Part shown: positions 38,637 through 46,290 of the stretch, piece by piece
How positions within the stretch are numbered: the stretch's first letter is position 1
Layout of the letters: every line of letters begins with the position of its first letter
Source: Gammaproteobacteria bacterium
GTDB lineage: Bacteria; Pseudomonadota; Gammaproteobacteria; Pseudomonadales; Pseudohongiellaceae
Direction of reading: 5' to 3'
NCBI GenBank assembly: GCA_002711845.1
Contig: PASF01000013.1
Span: forward strand, 242,697 to 306,696
DNA length: 64,000 nucleotides
Program-made: the position numbers and the translations under genes
The notes under the pieces: model-generated
Seen by the model: the letters and a program-made list of their open reading frames with translations, nothing else
Told to the model about the DNA's origin: nothing
Databases searched by the model: none

Positions 38637-38901
38637 GACGTATAGCCTCCTGAGTTTATTGAGATCGTTGATGAGCGGGCGGGTTGCGATCGGCACGGGA
38701 TGCCAATAATGCCGCGTTTCTCTCTGAACAAGACACTTGATTGCCCATGATTATTACACGACTGGATCAATAATAAAAAGTGTCTGCCAACAGCCGGACA
38801 GGCAGGCGGCGAAACCGGTTGGAGAGCCGCGCGGCTCGCGTTATCATGGTACCTCAAGGGGTGATGCTGTGGCGTCAAGCGTTAAAGGAAGGGGGTGGCG
38901 T

Positions 38902-39123
38902 ATGTCTACAGAAGCAAAGCTGGTCGATCTGCAAACCCGGTTTGCCTTTCAGGAGGACAGTATCCAGGCACTGAACGATGTGGTGACCCGGCAGCAGCAA
39001 CAAATAGAAACCCTGACCCGCGAACTGGGCCTGCATCGTGAAAAACTGGCGGAGTTGATGGAAGCACAGTCGGAGCGGATGGTGCAGGCCGGCGCCGTCG
39101 ATGACCGGCCGCCACATTACTGA
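38902..39123 (+). CDS. slyX: SlyX family protein
   Basis: A 73-residue coiled-coil protein; LVDLQTRFAFQEDSIQALND and QQQQIETLTRELGLHREKL are the two heptad regions of the SlyX family and DDRPPHY is its usual C-terminal ending. Its function is unknown; in E. coli it lies near slyD, which is not present here. The ATG follows a purine-rich AAGGAAGGGGG. The reading frame extends far upstream but that part is not conserved in character. Confidence 0.85.
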   Translation: MSTEAKLVDLQTRFAFQEDSIQALNDVVTRQQQQIETLTRELGLHREKLAELMEAQSERMVQAGAVDDRPPHY

Positions 39124-39158
39124 CGGATAGCCGGCAGCGGGGCGCCCGCGCCTGTGGT

Positions 39159-39629
39159 TCAGTCCTGAACGGCGGCCACGTCGTCAGCCTGCAGTCCTTT
39201 GTCGCCCTGGCTGACGCTGAACTCCACGCGCTGGCCATCCCGCAGCACCCGGTGGCCCTCACCGCGAATCGAACGGAAATGCACGAATACATCATCACCG
39301 CTGTCGCGGGTGATAAAGCCGAACCCCTTGCTGGCATTAAACCATTTGACGTTACCCAGCTCGCGGGCGGCATTGCTGTTGCTTCGATTACCGCGGTTGC
39401 CGGCGCTACCAGGATTGCTGCCATGCTTGCCAGCACGTCCGCGCGATGAAGATGTGCGCTTTTTGGCAGGCTGGGTGCCCAACTGGGCCAGCGCAGCGGC
39501 TGCCAGACAGGCCAGAAAAACAATGCCGATATAGAAAACCGGATTGTTGATTAACGGATTCAAGAAAAAAACGACGGGAATACTGATCAGAGTGACGAGA
39601 ACGGCGGAAACAAGGGTTTTGCGGAACAT
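39159..39629 (-). CDS. Membrane-anchored cold-shock domain protein
   Basis: A 156-residue protein with two N-terminal hydrophobic segments (~7-27 and ~31-50), a basic Ser/Asn/Gly-rich linker (~53-88) and a C-terminal cold-shock domain (~90-153) with both RNP motifs ([15 protein letters not shown] and DVFVHF). CSD proteins bind single-stranded nucleic acid and act as RNA chaperones; this one would be held at the inner membrane with the CSD in the cytoplasm. Such fusions occur in marine gammaproteobacteria. The start gives [11 protein letters not shown]. Confidence 0.85.
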   Translation of the reverse strand: MFRKTLVSAVLVTLISIPVVFFLNPLINNPVFYIGIVFLACLAAAALAQLGTQPAKKRTSSSRGRAGKHGSNPGSAGNRGNRSNSNAARELGNVKWFNASKGFGFITRDSGDDVFVHFRSIRGEGHRVLRDGQRVEFSVSQGDKGLQADDVAAVQD

Positions 39630-39754
39630 GTTTTGTCTCTTGCTGGTGCATGGGCCGACAATGACAGGCCGGGTGAATTTTAATTTTTGTTATTTGAAGC
39701 AGCCCGGATTGTACCTGTATCTCCCGCTAAATCAATAGTCTATGTTTTTCGTCA

Positions 39755-39790
39755 TGTTGTTAAGTCTGGATTCAGCTGCCGCGTCTTAAT
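39755..39790 (+). promoter_or_regulatory. Possible response-regulator box and -10 upstream of the glycine-zipper protein
   Basis: TGTTGTTAAGTCTGGATTCA begins at 39755, and CTTAAT lies at 39785-39790. GTTAAG and ATTCAG form half-sites with an 11-bp period. The same box, with one insertion and two changes, precedes the gene at 33838 at nearly the same distance from its start. Confidence 0.35.
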
Positions 39791-39825
39791 CTGGCTTCCG
39801 AACCAGAACAATAGTGAGGTGTGGT

Positions 39826-40374
39826 ATGAGCAGGTCATTAAGCAGAATGTTCAAGTCCGTCGGTATGCTGAGCCTGGGTGCCAGTGCGCTGTGGGTGTCA
39901 TCAACGGCATTGGCGCAAACCCAGTATGTCTATGCGGACGTATTGGAGTCCCGCCCGGTCTACCAGTCTGTTACGGTATCGGCGCCGCGCGAGCAGTGCT
40001 GGCAGGAGCAGGTGCCGGTCAGGGACCGGCACCGGTCTGACAGTCGCACGCCGGCGCTGATCAGCGCAATTGTCGGTGGTGCGATCGGCAACGCCGTCGG
40101 TAACAACAGTTCCAGTCGTAAAGTCGGCACCGTGGTCGGGGCTGTATTGGGGCACTCGGTCGGGCGTGATATAGTGGCTGCCAACAGCCGCCATGAGCCC
40201 GCCCGCTATCAAACCGTGCAACATTGCGAAGTTGTCGATGAGTACTACGACGAGGAGCGGCTGATGGGTTATCAGGTCAGATACCGCTACAACGGTGAGG
40301 ACTTCTCAGTGCGCATGGATGATGACCCAGGTGAGCGAATCCGCTTGCGGGTGCAGGTTGAGCCGGTGCGTTGA
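39826..40374 (+). CDS. Exported glycine-zipper 2TM-domain protein
   Basis: A 182-residue protein with a signal peptide ending in ALAQ (~residue 31). The middle holds ALISAIVGGAIGNAVGN and VGTVVGAVLGHSVGRDI, a glycine-zipper pair as in the Rick_17kDa/SlyB-like 2TM group that inserts in the outer envelope. The C-terminal part (~125-180) is a soluble beta-rich domain (VQHCEVVDEYYDEERLMGYQ). Family members affect envelope integrity, but the precise role is unknown. It lies 78 bp before a PepSY-two-component operon on the same strand. Confidence 0.8.
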   Translation: MSRSLSRMFKSVGMLSLGASALWVSSTALAQTQYVYADVLESRPVYQSVTVSAPREQCWQEQVPVRDRHRSDSRTPALISAIVGGAIGNAVGNNSSSRKVGTVVGAVLGHSVGRDIVAANSRHEPARYQTVQHCEVVDEYYDEERLMGYQVRYRYNGEDFSVRMDDDPGERIRLRVQVEPVR

Positions 40375-40421
40375 GACCCCTGATGGTGGGTTGGCTGCCG
40401 GGCTCACGGCACCGGTTTAAT

Positions 40422-40438
40422 AGTCAATACCAGTCATT
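40422..40438 (+). promoter_or_regulatory. Direct repeat upstream of the PepSY/response-regulator operon
   Basis: AGTCAAT-ACC-AGTCATT is a pair of 7-mers with a 10-bp period, 14 nt before the PepSY gene start. OmpR-family regulators bind such head-to-tail repeats, so autoregulation is possible. Support is by eye only. Confidence 0.25.
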
Positions 40439-40452
40439 CTCAGTGGGGTTAT

Positions 40453-40791
40453 ATGAAACAGCCAGTTCTCAAACAGCAGCAACAGCATGGCCTCTGGCGT
40501 TGTCTGCAGTTCGCTGCCCGGGGTTTGTTGATGGCTGGTCTGTTGGCCGGCATGCCGATGCTGGCCATGGCGCAACCGCAGGGTCAGTCCGGGCAGAATG
40601 CTGAGCAGGTCGGCCCGGTCAATCAGGAGCAGGCGCTGGAGCGGGTCAGGGCGAATTTCCCGGGCACGGTTATCAGCATCAACGAAGTACGACAAAACGG
40701 GCGCCTGCGTTATCGGGTCCGCCTTGATAATGAAGGCAATATCTACACGGTGTTTGTCGATCAGGCGACAGGTGAGCTGAGCAGGGAGTAG
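40453..40791 (+). CDS. Exported PepSY-domain protein
   Basis: A 112-residue protein with a signal peptide (hydrophobic ~20-36, cut after AMA) and one PepSY domain (~54-110: QALERVRANFPGTVISINEV then VFVDQATGEL). Small exported PepSY proteins are frequent partners of PhoP/QseB-type two-component systems and may modulate envelope proteases or the sensor. It lies 3 bp before the response regulator gene, so it is almost surely in the same operon. Confidence 0.85.
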   Translation: MKQPVLKQQQQHGLWRCLQFAARGLLMAGLLAGMPMLAMAQPQGQSGQNAEQVGPVNQEQALERVRANFPGTVISINEVRQNGRLRYRVRLDNEGNIYTVFVDQATGELSRE

Positions 40792-40794
40792 AAC

Positions 40795-41469
40795 ATGCGG
40801 TTGTTGGTCGTCGAAGATGAAAGCCTGTTGCGGCAGCAACTGAAAATGGGCCTGGAGCGTGCCGGCTATGTCGTTGATGATGCTGCAGACGGCGTTACCG
40901 GTCTGTATCAGGCAACCGAGTATGAGTATGACGCGGCCATCATTGATCTGGGCCTGCCGCAACTGGATGGTATCAGCGTCATCACCAGACTGCGCGCGGC
41001 AGGGAAACGCTATCCGGTGCTGATCCTGACGGCGCGAGGCGACTGGCAGGACAAGGTGGCCGGTCTCGACGCCGGGGCGGATGATTATGTTGTCAAGCCA
41101 TTCCGCCTGGAAGAGATCCAGGCGCGCCTCAATGCGTTGTTGCGTCGGGCTGCGGGTTTCGCCACCCCCGCTATTGTCAGTGGTCCGGTGCAGCTGGATA
41201 GCTCGGCCAAACGCGTCAGCGTCAATGGCGTGGGTGTCGAGCTGACTGCCTACGAGTACAAAACGCTGGAATACCTGATGATGCACCCGGACCAGGTGAT
41301 TTCCAAGGCCGAATTGACTGAGCATCTGTATGCACAGGACTATGACCGGGACAGCAACGTCCTCGAGGTTTTTGTGCGCCGCCTGCGCCAGAAGCTGGAC
41401 CCTGAGCAGACTTTGCAGCCGATTGAAACCGTGCGTGGTCAGGGTTATCGCATGCGGGCAATGGATTGA
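40795..41469 (+). CDS. OmpR/PhoP-family response regulator
   Basis: A 224-residue regulator. The receiver domain (~1-115) has the acidic pair E7/D8, phospho-acceptor D51 (AIIDLGLP), T79 in LTARG and K100 in VKPF. The winged-helix DNA-binding domain (~128-222) ends in VEVFVRRLRQKLD-type helix wording and GQGYRM. It is closest in character to PhoP/QseB. It is directly followed by its sensor kinase and preceded by a PepSY gene, a common arrangement for envelope or metal-stress sensing. Targets are unknown. Confidence 0.92.
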   Translation: MRLLVVEDESLLRQQLKMGLERAGYVVDDAADGVTGLYQATEYEYDAAIIDLGLPQLDGISVITRLRAAGKRYPVLILTARGDWQDKVAGLDAGADDYVVKPFRLEEIQARLNALLRRAAGFATPAIVSGPVQLDSSAKRVSVNGVGVELTAYEYKTLEYLMMHPDQVISKAELTEHLYAQDYDRDSNVLEVFVRRLRQKLDPEQTLQPIETVRGQGYRMRAMD

Positions 41470-41470
41470 C

Positions 41471-42856
41471 GTGGTCACCAGCCGCCTCCCAGGGTACTCA
41501 CTGCAGAACCGGTTGCTGCTCGCGGTCAGTGTGCTGCTGACGGTATTTCTGGGGCTGACCGGCGTGGTGCTTGACCGGGCATTCCGCAGCAGCCTGGAAA
41601 CCGGTGTCGCCGAGCAACTGCAGGTGCAGATCTACGTGTTACTGGCGGCAGTTGATGAGGCAGATGGGGACTTCTACTTCAGTGAGAATCTTCGTGAACC
41701 GCGCTTCGCGCAATTGAATTCCAATCTCTATGGCTTTATCAGCAGCGCCAGCGAAGGTGAGCTGCTGCGCACCGCTTCGGCGCTGGATGTCAATTTTGCC
41801 GCGCTGGACCTGAACTATAGCTTGGGCATCGGCGAAACCCGTTTCGGGCGGCTGCAAACAGCGACGGGTACCGAGTTTTTCGTCAGCAGCTATGCTGTTA
41901 CCTGGGAAAACCGCCGCTCGCCGATTCTGTTCTCGGTGCTGGAAACCACGGATACCTTTGCCGCGGAAGCGGCCGGTTTCCGAAACAGCCTGTGGTCCTG
42001 GTTGGGCGGTCTGGCCGCTCTGCTGCTGGTGCTGCAGCTGCTCCTGCTGCGCTGGGGTCTGGCGCCATTGCGCCGGCTGGCAACAGACCTGCAGCAGATT
42101 GAGGCCGGAAAAAGTGAGGCACTTGACACCTCCTACCCAAGAGAGCTGAGCGCTGTCACGCAGAACCTCAATCTGTTGATTCAGTCCGAACGCAAGCAGC
42201 AGTCGCGTTACCGCACCACGCTGGCTGATCTGGCGCACAGCCTGAAAACGCCGCTGGCGGTGCTGCAGGGCGAGCTTGGCAGTGACGCCAAGGGCAATCG
42301 CCACAATCCGCTGATGCAGGAACAGCTCGACCGAATGAACCAGATTGTCACTTATCAGTTACAGCGGGCCGTCAGCGCAGGTCATGGCAGCACACTGGCC
42401 CGCCAGGTAAACGTGGCTGATGTCGCTGCCAGGGTCAGTCGGGCACTGGAGAAAGTCTATGTCGGTAAAGCAGTGAGGATTGCGATCGACGTGGATCCTG
42501 CGCTCTACTTCCTGGGTGACGAACGTGATCTGCTGGAAATGCTCGGCAACCTGTTGGACAACGCCTGTAAATATGGTGATGGCGAGGTGGCTGTCAGCGC
42601 TGCACTTGCTTCTGCGACACCGCCACGCATGCGCCTTCGGATAGACGACAATGGCCCCGGTATCACCGTTGCAGACCGTGATCGTGTGCTGCAGCGAGGC
42701 GTACGACTCGACACGCTGGCCCAGGGTCAGGGCATCGGTCTGGCGGTGGTGGTGGACATTGCCGCCAGCTACGGTGCCAGCGTCAGCGTGGAGAACAGCG
42801 AATTGGGCGGCGCTGCCATTGTACTGATGTTTGACAATATCCGGGTGGCGGATTGA
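41471..42856 (+). CDS. PhoQ-like sensor histidine kinase
   Basis: A 461-residue membrane kinase. TM1 (~14-34) and TM2 (~176-194) enclose a ~140-residue periplasmic sensor region rich in acidic residues (AVDEADGDF), a HAMP-like segment follows, then the H-box with H256 (LADLAHSLKTPLAVL), the N-box NLLDNACKYG (~360-369), DDNGPGI and GQGIGLAVV. It probably phosphorylates D51 of the preceding regulator. The GTG start is one base after the regulator stop. No ATG start is available that keeps TM1 intact. Confidence 0.9.
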   Translation: MVTSRLPGYSLQNRLLLAVSVLLTVFLGLTGVVLDRAFRSSLETGVAEQLQVQIYVLLAAVDEADGDFYFSENLREPRFAQLNSNLYGFISSASEGELLRTASALDVNFAALDLNYSLGIGETRFGRLQTATGTEFFVSSYAVTWENRRSPILFSVLETTDTFAAEAAGFRNSLWSWLGGLAALLLVLQLLLLRWGLAPLRRLATDLQQIEAGKSEALDTSYPRELSAVTQNLNLLIQSERKQQSRYRTTLADLAHSLKTPLAVLQGELGSDAKGNRHNPLMQEQLDRMNQIVTYQLQRAVSAGHGSTLARQVNVADVAARVSRALEKVYVGKAVRIAIDVDPALYFLGDERDLLEMLGNLLDNACKYGDGEVAVSAALASATPPRMRLRIDDNGPGITVADRDRVLQRGVRLDTLAQGQGIGLAVVVDIAASYGASVSVENSELGGAAIVLMFDNIRVAD

Positions 42857-42906
42857 TCCCTCTGGACTGACCCGCCAGACTGGCCCCAGCCAGAATAGGC
42901 CGAATG

Positions 42907-43665
42907 TCAGAATACGACGGCGGCAACGCAGGACACCAGCGTCATGGCAAACAGGAACCATTTGATGGTGCTTTGCTGCACACTGATGGCAAACCGCACA
43001 CTGAGAAAACTGCCCAGCATGGTCCCCAGTGCCAGAATCAGGCCGGGTACCCAGGCCACCTGATCAAACCAGATGAAGATCAGCAAAGACAGGGCGGTAA
43101 ATGCCAGTGTACAGACCATCTTCAGGGCATTGGCGCGGACCAGGTCATAACGCAAACCGCCGGACAGTGCCGCCAGCAAAATGAAGCCGACCCCAGCCTG
43201 GACAAAGCCGCCATAAATACCGGCGACAAACAGGCCGCACCAGGCAGTGCGACTATCGCTGACTGATTTCACCGGCGTGCCCGGCGGCGGCGCGATAAAA
43301 CCCGGGCGCAGCAAAATGACCGCAGACATGGTCAACACGGTGCCGAGTAACAGCGGCTTCAGCGCCATGTTGGGCATCAACGCAGCAGTCAGTGCACCTA
43401 TGCCCCCGCCGATCATGCTGGGCACCAGAATGGACCCGATAGACGGTGTATCAAGCTTTCCGTAATGATGAAAGCCTTTGACTGCCACGACGCCCTGCAG
43501 AATGACGCCGACCCGGTTGGTGCCGTTGGCGACGTCCGGCGGCAGCCCGAGCACCATCAGCATGGGCAGTGTCAGGTTGGAGCCGCCGCCTGCCAGCGTG
43601 TTTATCCAGCCTGCAATCAGTCCAAGGAACGCCAGCAAGGCAAGTAGAAACGGATCATATTCCAT
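42907..43665 (-). CDS. TSUP-family (TauE/SafE) membrane permease
   Basis: A 252-residue membrane protein with about seven to eight hydrophobic segments. FLGLIAGWINTLAGGGSNLTLPML near the N-terminus and GIYGGFVQAGVGFILLAAL in the second half are the two repeated blocks of the TSUP family, which exports or imports sulfite, sulfonates or related organic anions. The substrate is unknown. The ATG at 43665 is chosen because the longer open frame runs antisense across the divergent pilV gene. It is probably a single-gene unit. Confidence 0.86.
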   Translation of the reverse strand: MEYDPFLLALLAFLGLIAGWINTLAGGGSNLTLPMLMVLGLPPDVANGTNRVGVILQGVVAVKGFHHYGKLDTPSIGSILVPSMIGGGIGALTAALMPNMALKPLLLGTVLTMSAVILLRPGFIAPPPGTPVKSVSDSRTAWCGLFVAGIYGGFVQAGVGFILLAALSGGLRYDLVRANALKMVCTLAFTALSLLIFIWFDQVAWVPGLILALGTMLGSFLSVRFAISVQQSTIKWFLFAMTLVSCVAAVVF

Positions 43666-43834
43666 GAGGGGCCGCGCGGCGCCTTGGCGCTGATAAGAGG
43701 AAGCGCGGATTATAGGTAAAAACCCGGGTGAATGCCAAAGCGAGGGCCGGTCGAATTGACTATACTCAGGACAGAGCGCCCGGTCACAGGGCGACCAGTT
43801 ACAAGACCTGCAGTTACCAGGCCAGGGACGGCTC

Positions 43835-44329
43835 ATGAAGGCATGCGCAGTGATCAGACCCAGCCTCAGTCGAGGCATCGCGCTATTGGAAGTGCTGTTG
43901 TGCAGTTTTATTCTGGCCACCGGCATTCTGGCGGTGCTGAACATGCAGGCGCTGGCCCTGGGCACGGCGCAGACCAGCGCACACCTGATGCGGGCAGAGT
44001 GGCTGCTGAACGACATTCTGGAGAGGATGAAGGCCAATCCGACGGGCTTTTCTGCTGCGCTTGAATCAGGGGCCGGCGGTGGCCTGCTGGGTCGCTGTGA
44101 GACGCTGAACGGCTGCACTGCAGCGCAGCTGGCGACGCATGACCTGGCGCAGTGGCAGCAACGGCTGACGGAATGGCTGCCGGGTGGACACGGCGAGATC
44201 CAGCCTGCCAACTGGGCAGATTTCCCGTCATCAGCCACGCTCTATCACGTGCAGGTGCGCTGGCATGGCAATGACGCAGGGCGCGGCGATGCGCCCGTGC
44301 CTCGCAGCAGCGCCATGGTGGCGTTGTGA
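43835..44329 (+). CDS. pilV: Type IV pilus minor pilin PilV-like
   Basis: A 164-residue prepilin. The leader ends at G14 and the mature protein starts IALLEVLLCSFILATGILAV, with E19 at the +5 position required for pilin assembly and PilD processing. The globular part has a CETLNGC-type cysteine pair. Similar proteins are named PilV and prime the pilus tip complex. The stop overlaps the next gene by 4 bp (GTGA), and three minor pilin-like genes are coupled in one run. Confidence 0.82.
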   Translation: MKACAVIRPSLSRGIALLEVLLCSFILATGILAVLNMQALALGTAQTSAHLMRAEWLLNDILERMKANPTGFSAALESGAGGGLLGRCETLNGCTAAQLATHDLAQWQQRLTEWLPGGHGEIQPANWADFPSSATLYHVQVRWHGNDAGRGDAPVPRSSAMVAL

Positions 44330-45045
44330 CGCGGTCGCGATGGGCTGGCAGCCGGGGTATGACGTTGATGGAGCTGCTGGTGGCACTGAGTCTGGGGGCC
44401 AGTCTCAGTGCTGTCCTGATGCAGCAGTTTGCCGATGGCATGCACTTGCAGGCACGGCAAAGCGCTGCACAGGATCTTCAGCAGCGCCTGGCTTATACAC
44501 AGTTCCTGCTGCGTGGTGCCATTCGCGGTTCGGCATCACCCTGCCCGGCACACAACAGCAACCAGTTCATGGCGGGATATCCGGCATTGTCATTGCTGGC
44601 GCCGGAAAACGCCGCCGTCGATGCCATGACTGCGAGTCACGTGCTGCGGGTGTTCACCGATGACTGTGAGGCGCCGGTTCACTGGTATTACATTGGGCAT
44701 GGGGCAGGTGATGCGGCCACGTCCACGGGCCTGTTCCGGCGTCGACAACGCAGCGATGGTACTTTTGCGTTGGCCGAGGAATTGGTCGAGGGGGTGACCG
44801 CCATGACCGCGACAGCCGGCGTGTATGTGCCGTCTGTTTCCCCGGCCCAGACCCACAGCAACACGTTGAGTTACATTGAGGCGGAACGGGTTGCAGACTG
44901 GTCAAACGCGTTCAGCGTCAATCTGGCAGTATCAGTACGGCACATGACTGTCGCCGGAGAGATGGGCGGCGATGAGCTGGCCATGGTCTTCTCGACGGCC
45001 CTGCGTCAGACTGACGCGCCGATATCCGGGCGGACAGGGCCATGA
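44326..45045 (+). CDS. pilW: Type IV pilus minor pilin PilW-like
   Basis: A 239-residue prepilin starting with GTG inside the end of pilV. The cleavage site is G11/M12 followed by TLMELLVALSLG, with E16 at +5. The length and the later Ser/Ala-rich beta region agree with the PilW group, which together with PilV and PilX forms the initiation complex at the pilus tip. It overlaps the next gene by 4 bp (ATGA). Confidence 0.82.
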   Translation: MTRSRWAGSRGMTLMELLVALSLGASLSAVLMQQFADGMHLQARQSAAQDLQQRLAYTQFLLRGAIRGSASPCPAHNSNQFMAGYPALSLLAPENAAVDAMTASHVLRVFTDDCEAPVHWYYIGHGAGDAATSTGLFRRRQRSDGTFALAEELVEGVTAMTATAGVYVPSVSPAQTHSNTLSYIEAERVADWSNAFSVNLAVSVRHMTVAGEMGGDELAMVFSTALRQTDAPISGRTGP

Positions 45046-45596
45046 CTGCCCGTGATTCATGCGCCCGGCCGTGTTCGCGGCAACGTGGCTCAGCACTTTT
45101 ACTGACCTTGATATTCATGGCCGTGTTGGCAAGAATGGCGTTGTCGGCAGTTGACGCAGCGCTGCTGGGTACGTCACTGGCACTCAACTATCGCGACCAT
45201 GACCGGGTTTTTCACGGTGCCGAAGCGCTGCTGACGGCACTGGATACTGAGCTGCTGGCGAACATTCAGGCCAGCGGGTTGCAAGCGACACTTAACACCC
45301 TGCCGACCACTGCGGTGGCCATCTCAGTGCCGCCGGTGATTCGTGACGATACCGGGGTTGAGGTGCTGCATTACCAGGTATATCCCGGTGACAGCAGCTC
45401 TGCAGTAACAGACCTGACCGGGTCTGCATCATCTGGGTGCGCGCAGCTGTATCACCTGGTCGTGCAGGCCACTGGTGTTCGCCCGGGCACACAGGTGAGA
45501 CTGGGTTTGCAACGTCATGCGTGCTGCGCAGACTCGCTGGCCTGTGAGGCCGGCGATTTCGATTCATTGCGCCGTGTCTGGCATCGGCTGGAGTAG
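45042..45596 (+). CDS. PilX-like pilus assembly protein
   Basis: A 184-residue protein with a type III-like leader (QRG at 14-16) and a hydrophobic first helix SALLLTLIFMAVLARMALSA. The +5 residue is Leu, not Glu, a feature of tip components such as GspK-like pilins. This, the position after pilW and the size suggest PilX, but the similarity by eye is weak. The C-terminal part is Cys-rich (CC and C pairs ~170-177). It ends 22 bp before the convergent fimT-like gene. Confidence 0.65.
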   Translation: MTARDSCARPCSRQRGSALLLTLIFMAVLARMALSAVDAALLGTSLALNYRDHDRVFHGAEALLTALDTELLANIQASGLQATLNTLPTTAVAISVPPVIRDDTGVEVLHYQVYPGDSSSAVTDLTGSASSGCAQLYHLVVQATGVRPGTQVRLGLQRHACCADSLACEAGDFDSLRRVWHRLE

Positions 45597-45618
45597 GTGA
45601 GTGCTGCAACATGGCTGT

Positions 45619-46191
45619 TCACAAACACCGAAGTGGTTGTCCTCGACTGTCTTCGCGCAGGCCGTCGCCGTCACTGTCGCGGGCGAAGCGAAAGCGCCCG
45701 CTGCCATTCAGCACAAGTTGGTGGGCAGGCGCTGAACCGGCAGCCGATGGGCACCAGGTTAAGTTGCCATTCTGGCCCGTGAGTCCGCCAAAGGGATCAA
45801 CAAGCAGGTATCGGCGATTGCCAAAGGCGCGCCAATGCAGACTTCCCTGCAGATCGTGCCAGTGCACCACGGACAAAAGCGCTTCGTTGTTGCCACGCTG
45901 CCGATCTTCGTCAGCATCGACGAACAGCATGACACCTGTTCGCCAGTCGCGGATGCAACGGTTCCGCTCGTCTACCGGGCACAGCGTGACCGGGTGCCCA
46001 AGACGGATGGCAGCGCTGCGGGCGCTTGCCACCAGGCTGAGAAACTGTCGCAATACCCGTGCCGATTCCTCCCGTTCCAGCAAGGTGAACACAGGCAACG
46101 CAAGCGTGGCCAGTGTTGCTATAATCGCGAGCGCCGCGAACAGTTCCAGCAGGCTGGTGCCCGATTGCGCAGGTGGTCCGGGTCTGGGCAT
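45619..46191 (-). CDS. fimT: FimT/GspH-family pseudopilin
   Basis: A 190-residue prepilin on the opposite strand to pilVWX. The leader ends at G11 and is followed by TSLLELFAALAIIATLATLALPVF, with E16 at +5. The C-terminal GspH-like domain has the usual DWRTGVMLFVDADEDRQ and GNGSGRFRF-like wording. In Pseudomonas fimT lies beside thiO, and here too the thiO start is ~100 bp away, divergent. FimT-like pilins can bind DNA during natural transformation; whether this one does is unknown. Confidence 0.82.
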   Translation of the reverse strand: MPRPGPPAQSGTSLLELFAALAIIATLATLALPVFTLLEREESARVLRQFLSLVASARSAAIRLGHPVTLCPVDERNRCIRDWRTGVMLFVDADEDRQRGNNEALLSVVHWHDLQGSLHWRAFGNRRYLLVDPFGGLTGQNGNLTWCPSAAGSAPAHQLVLNGSGRFRFARDSDGDGLREDSRGQPLRCL

Positions 46192-46290
46192 GGTCGTCCT
46201 CCATGAACAAAGTGTAGTTGCTGCGCAGGCTCCGGTGCTGATTATTTCAGTGCCAATGGCCAATAACACAGTGACAAGGTAGAGAAACGA

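Noticed and set aside
40417..41478. 353-codon minus-strand frame opposite the PepSY and response-regulator genes
   Set aside because: Antisense to two well-supported coupled genes; composition typical of shadow frames.
43666..44238. N-terminal extension of the TSUP permease frame
   Set aside because: The extension is antisense to pilV and is not hydrophobic; the membrane domain begins at MEYDPFLLAL from 43665.
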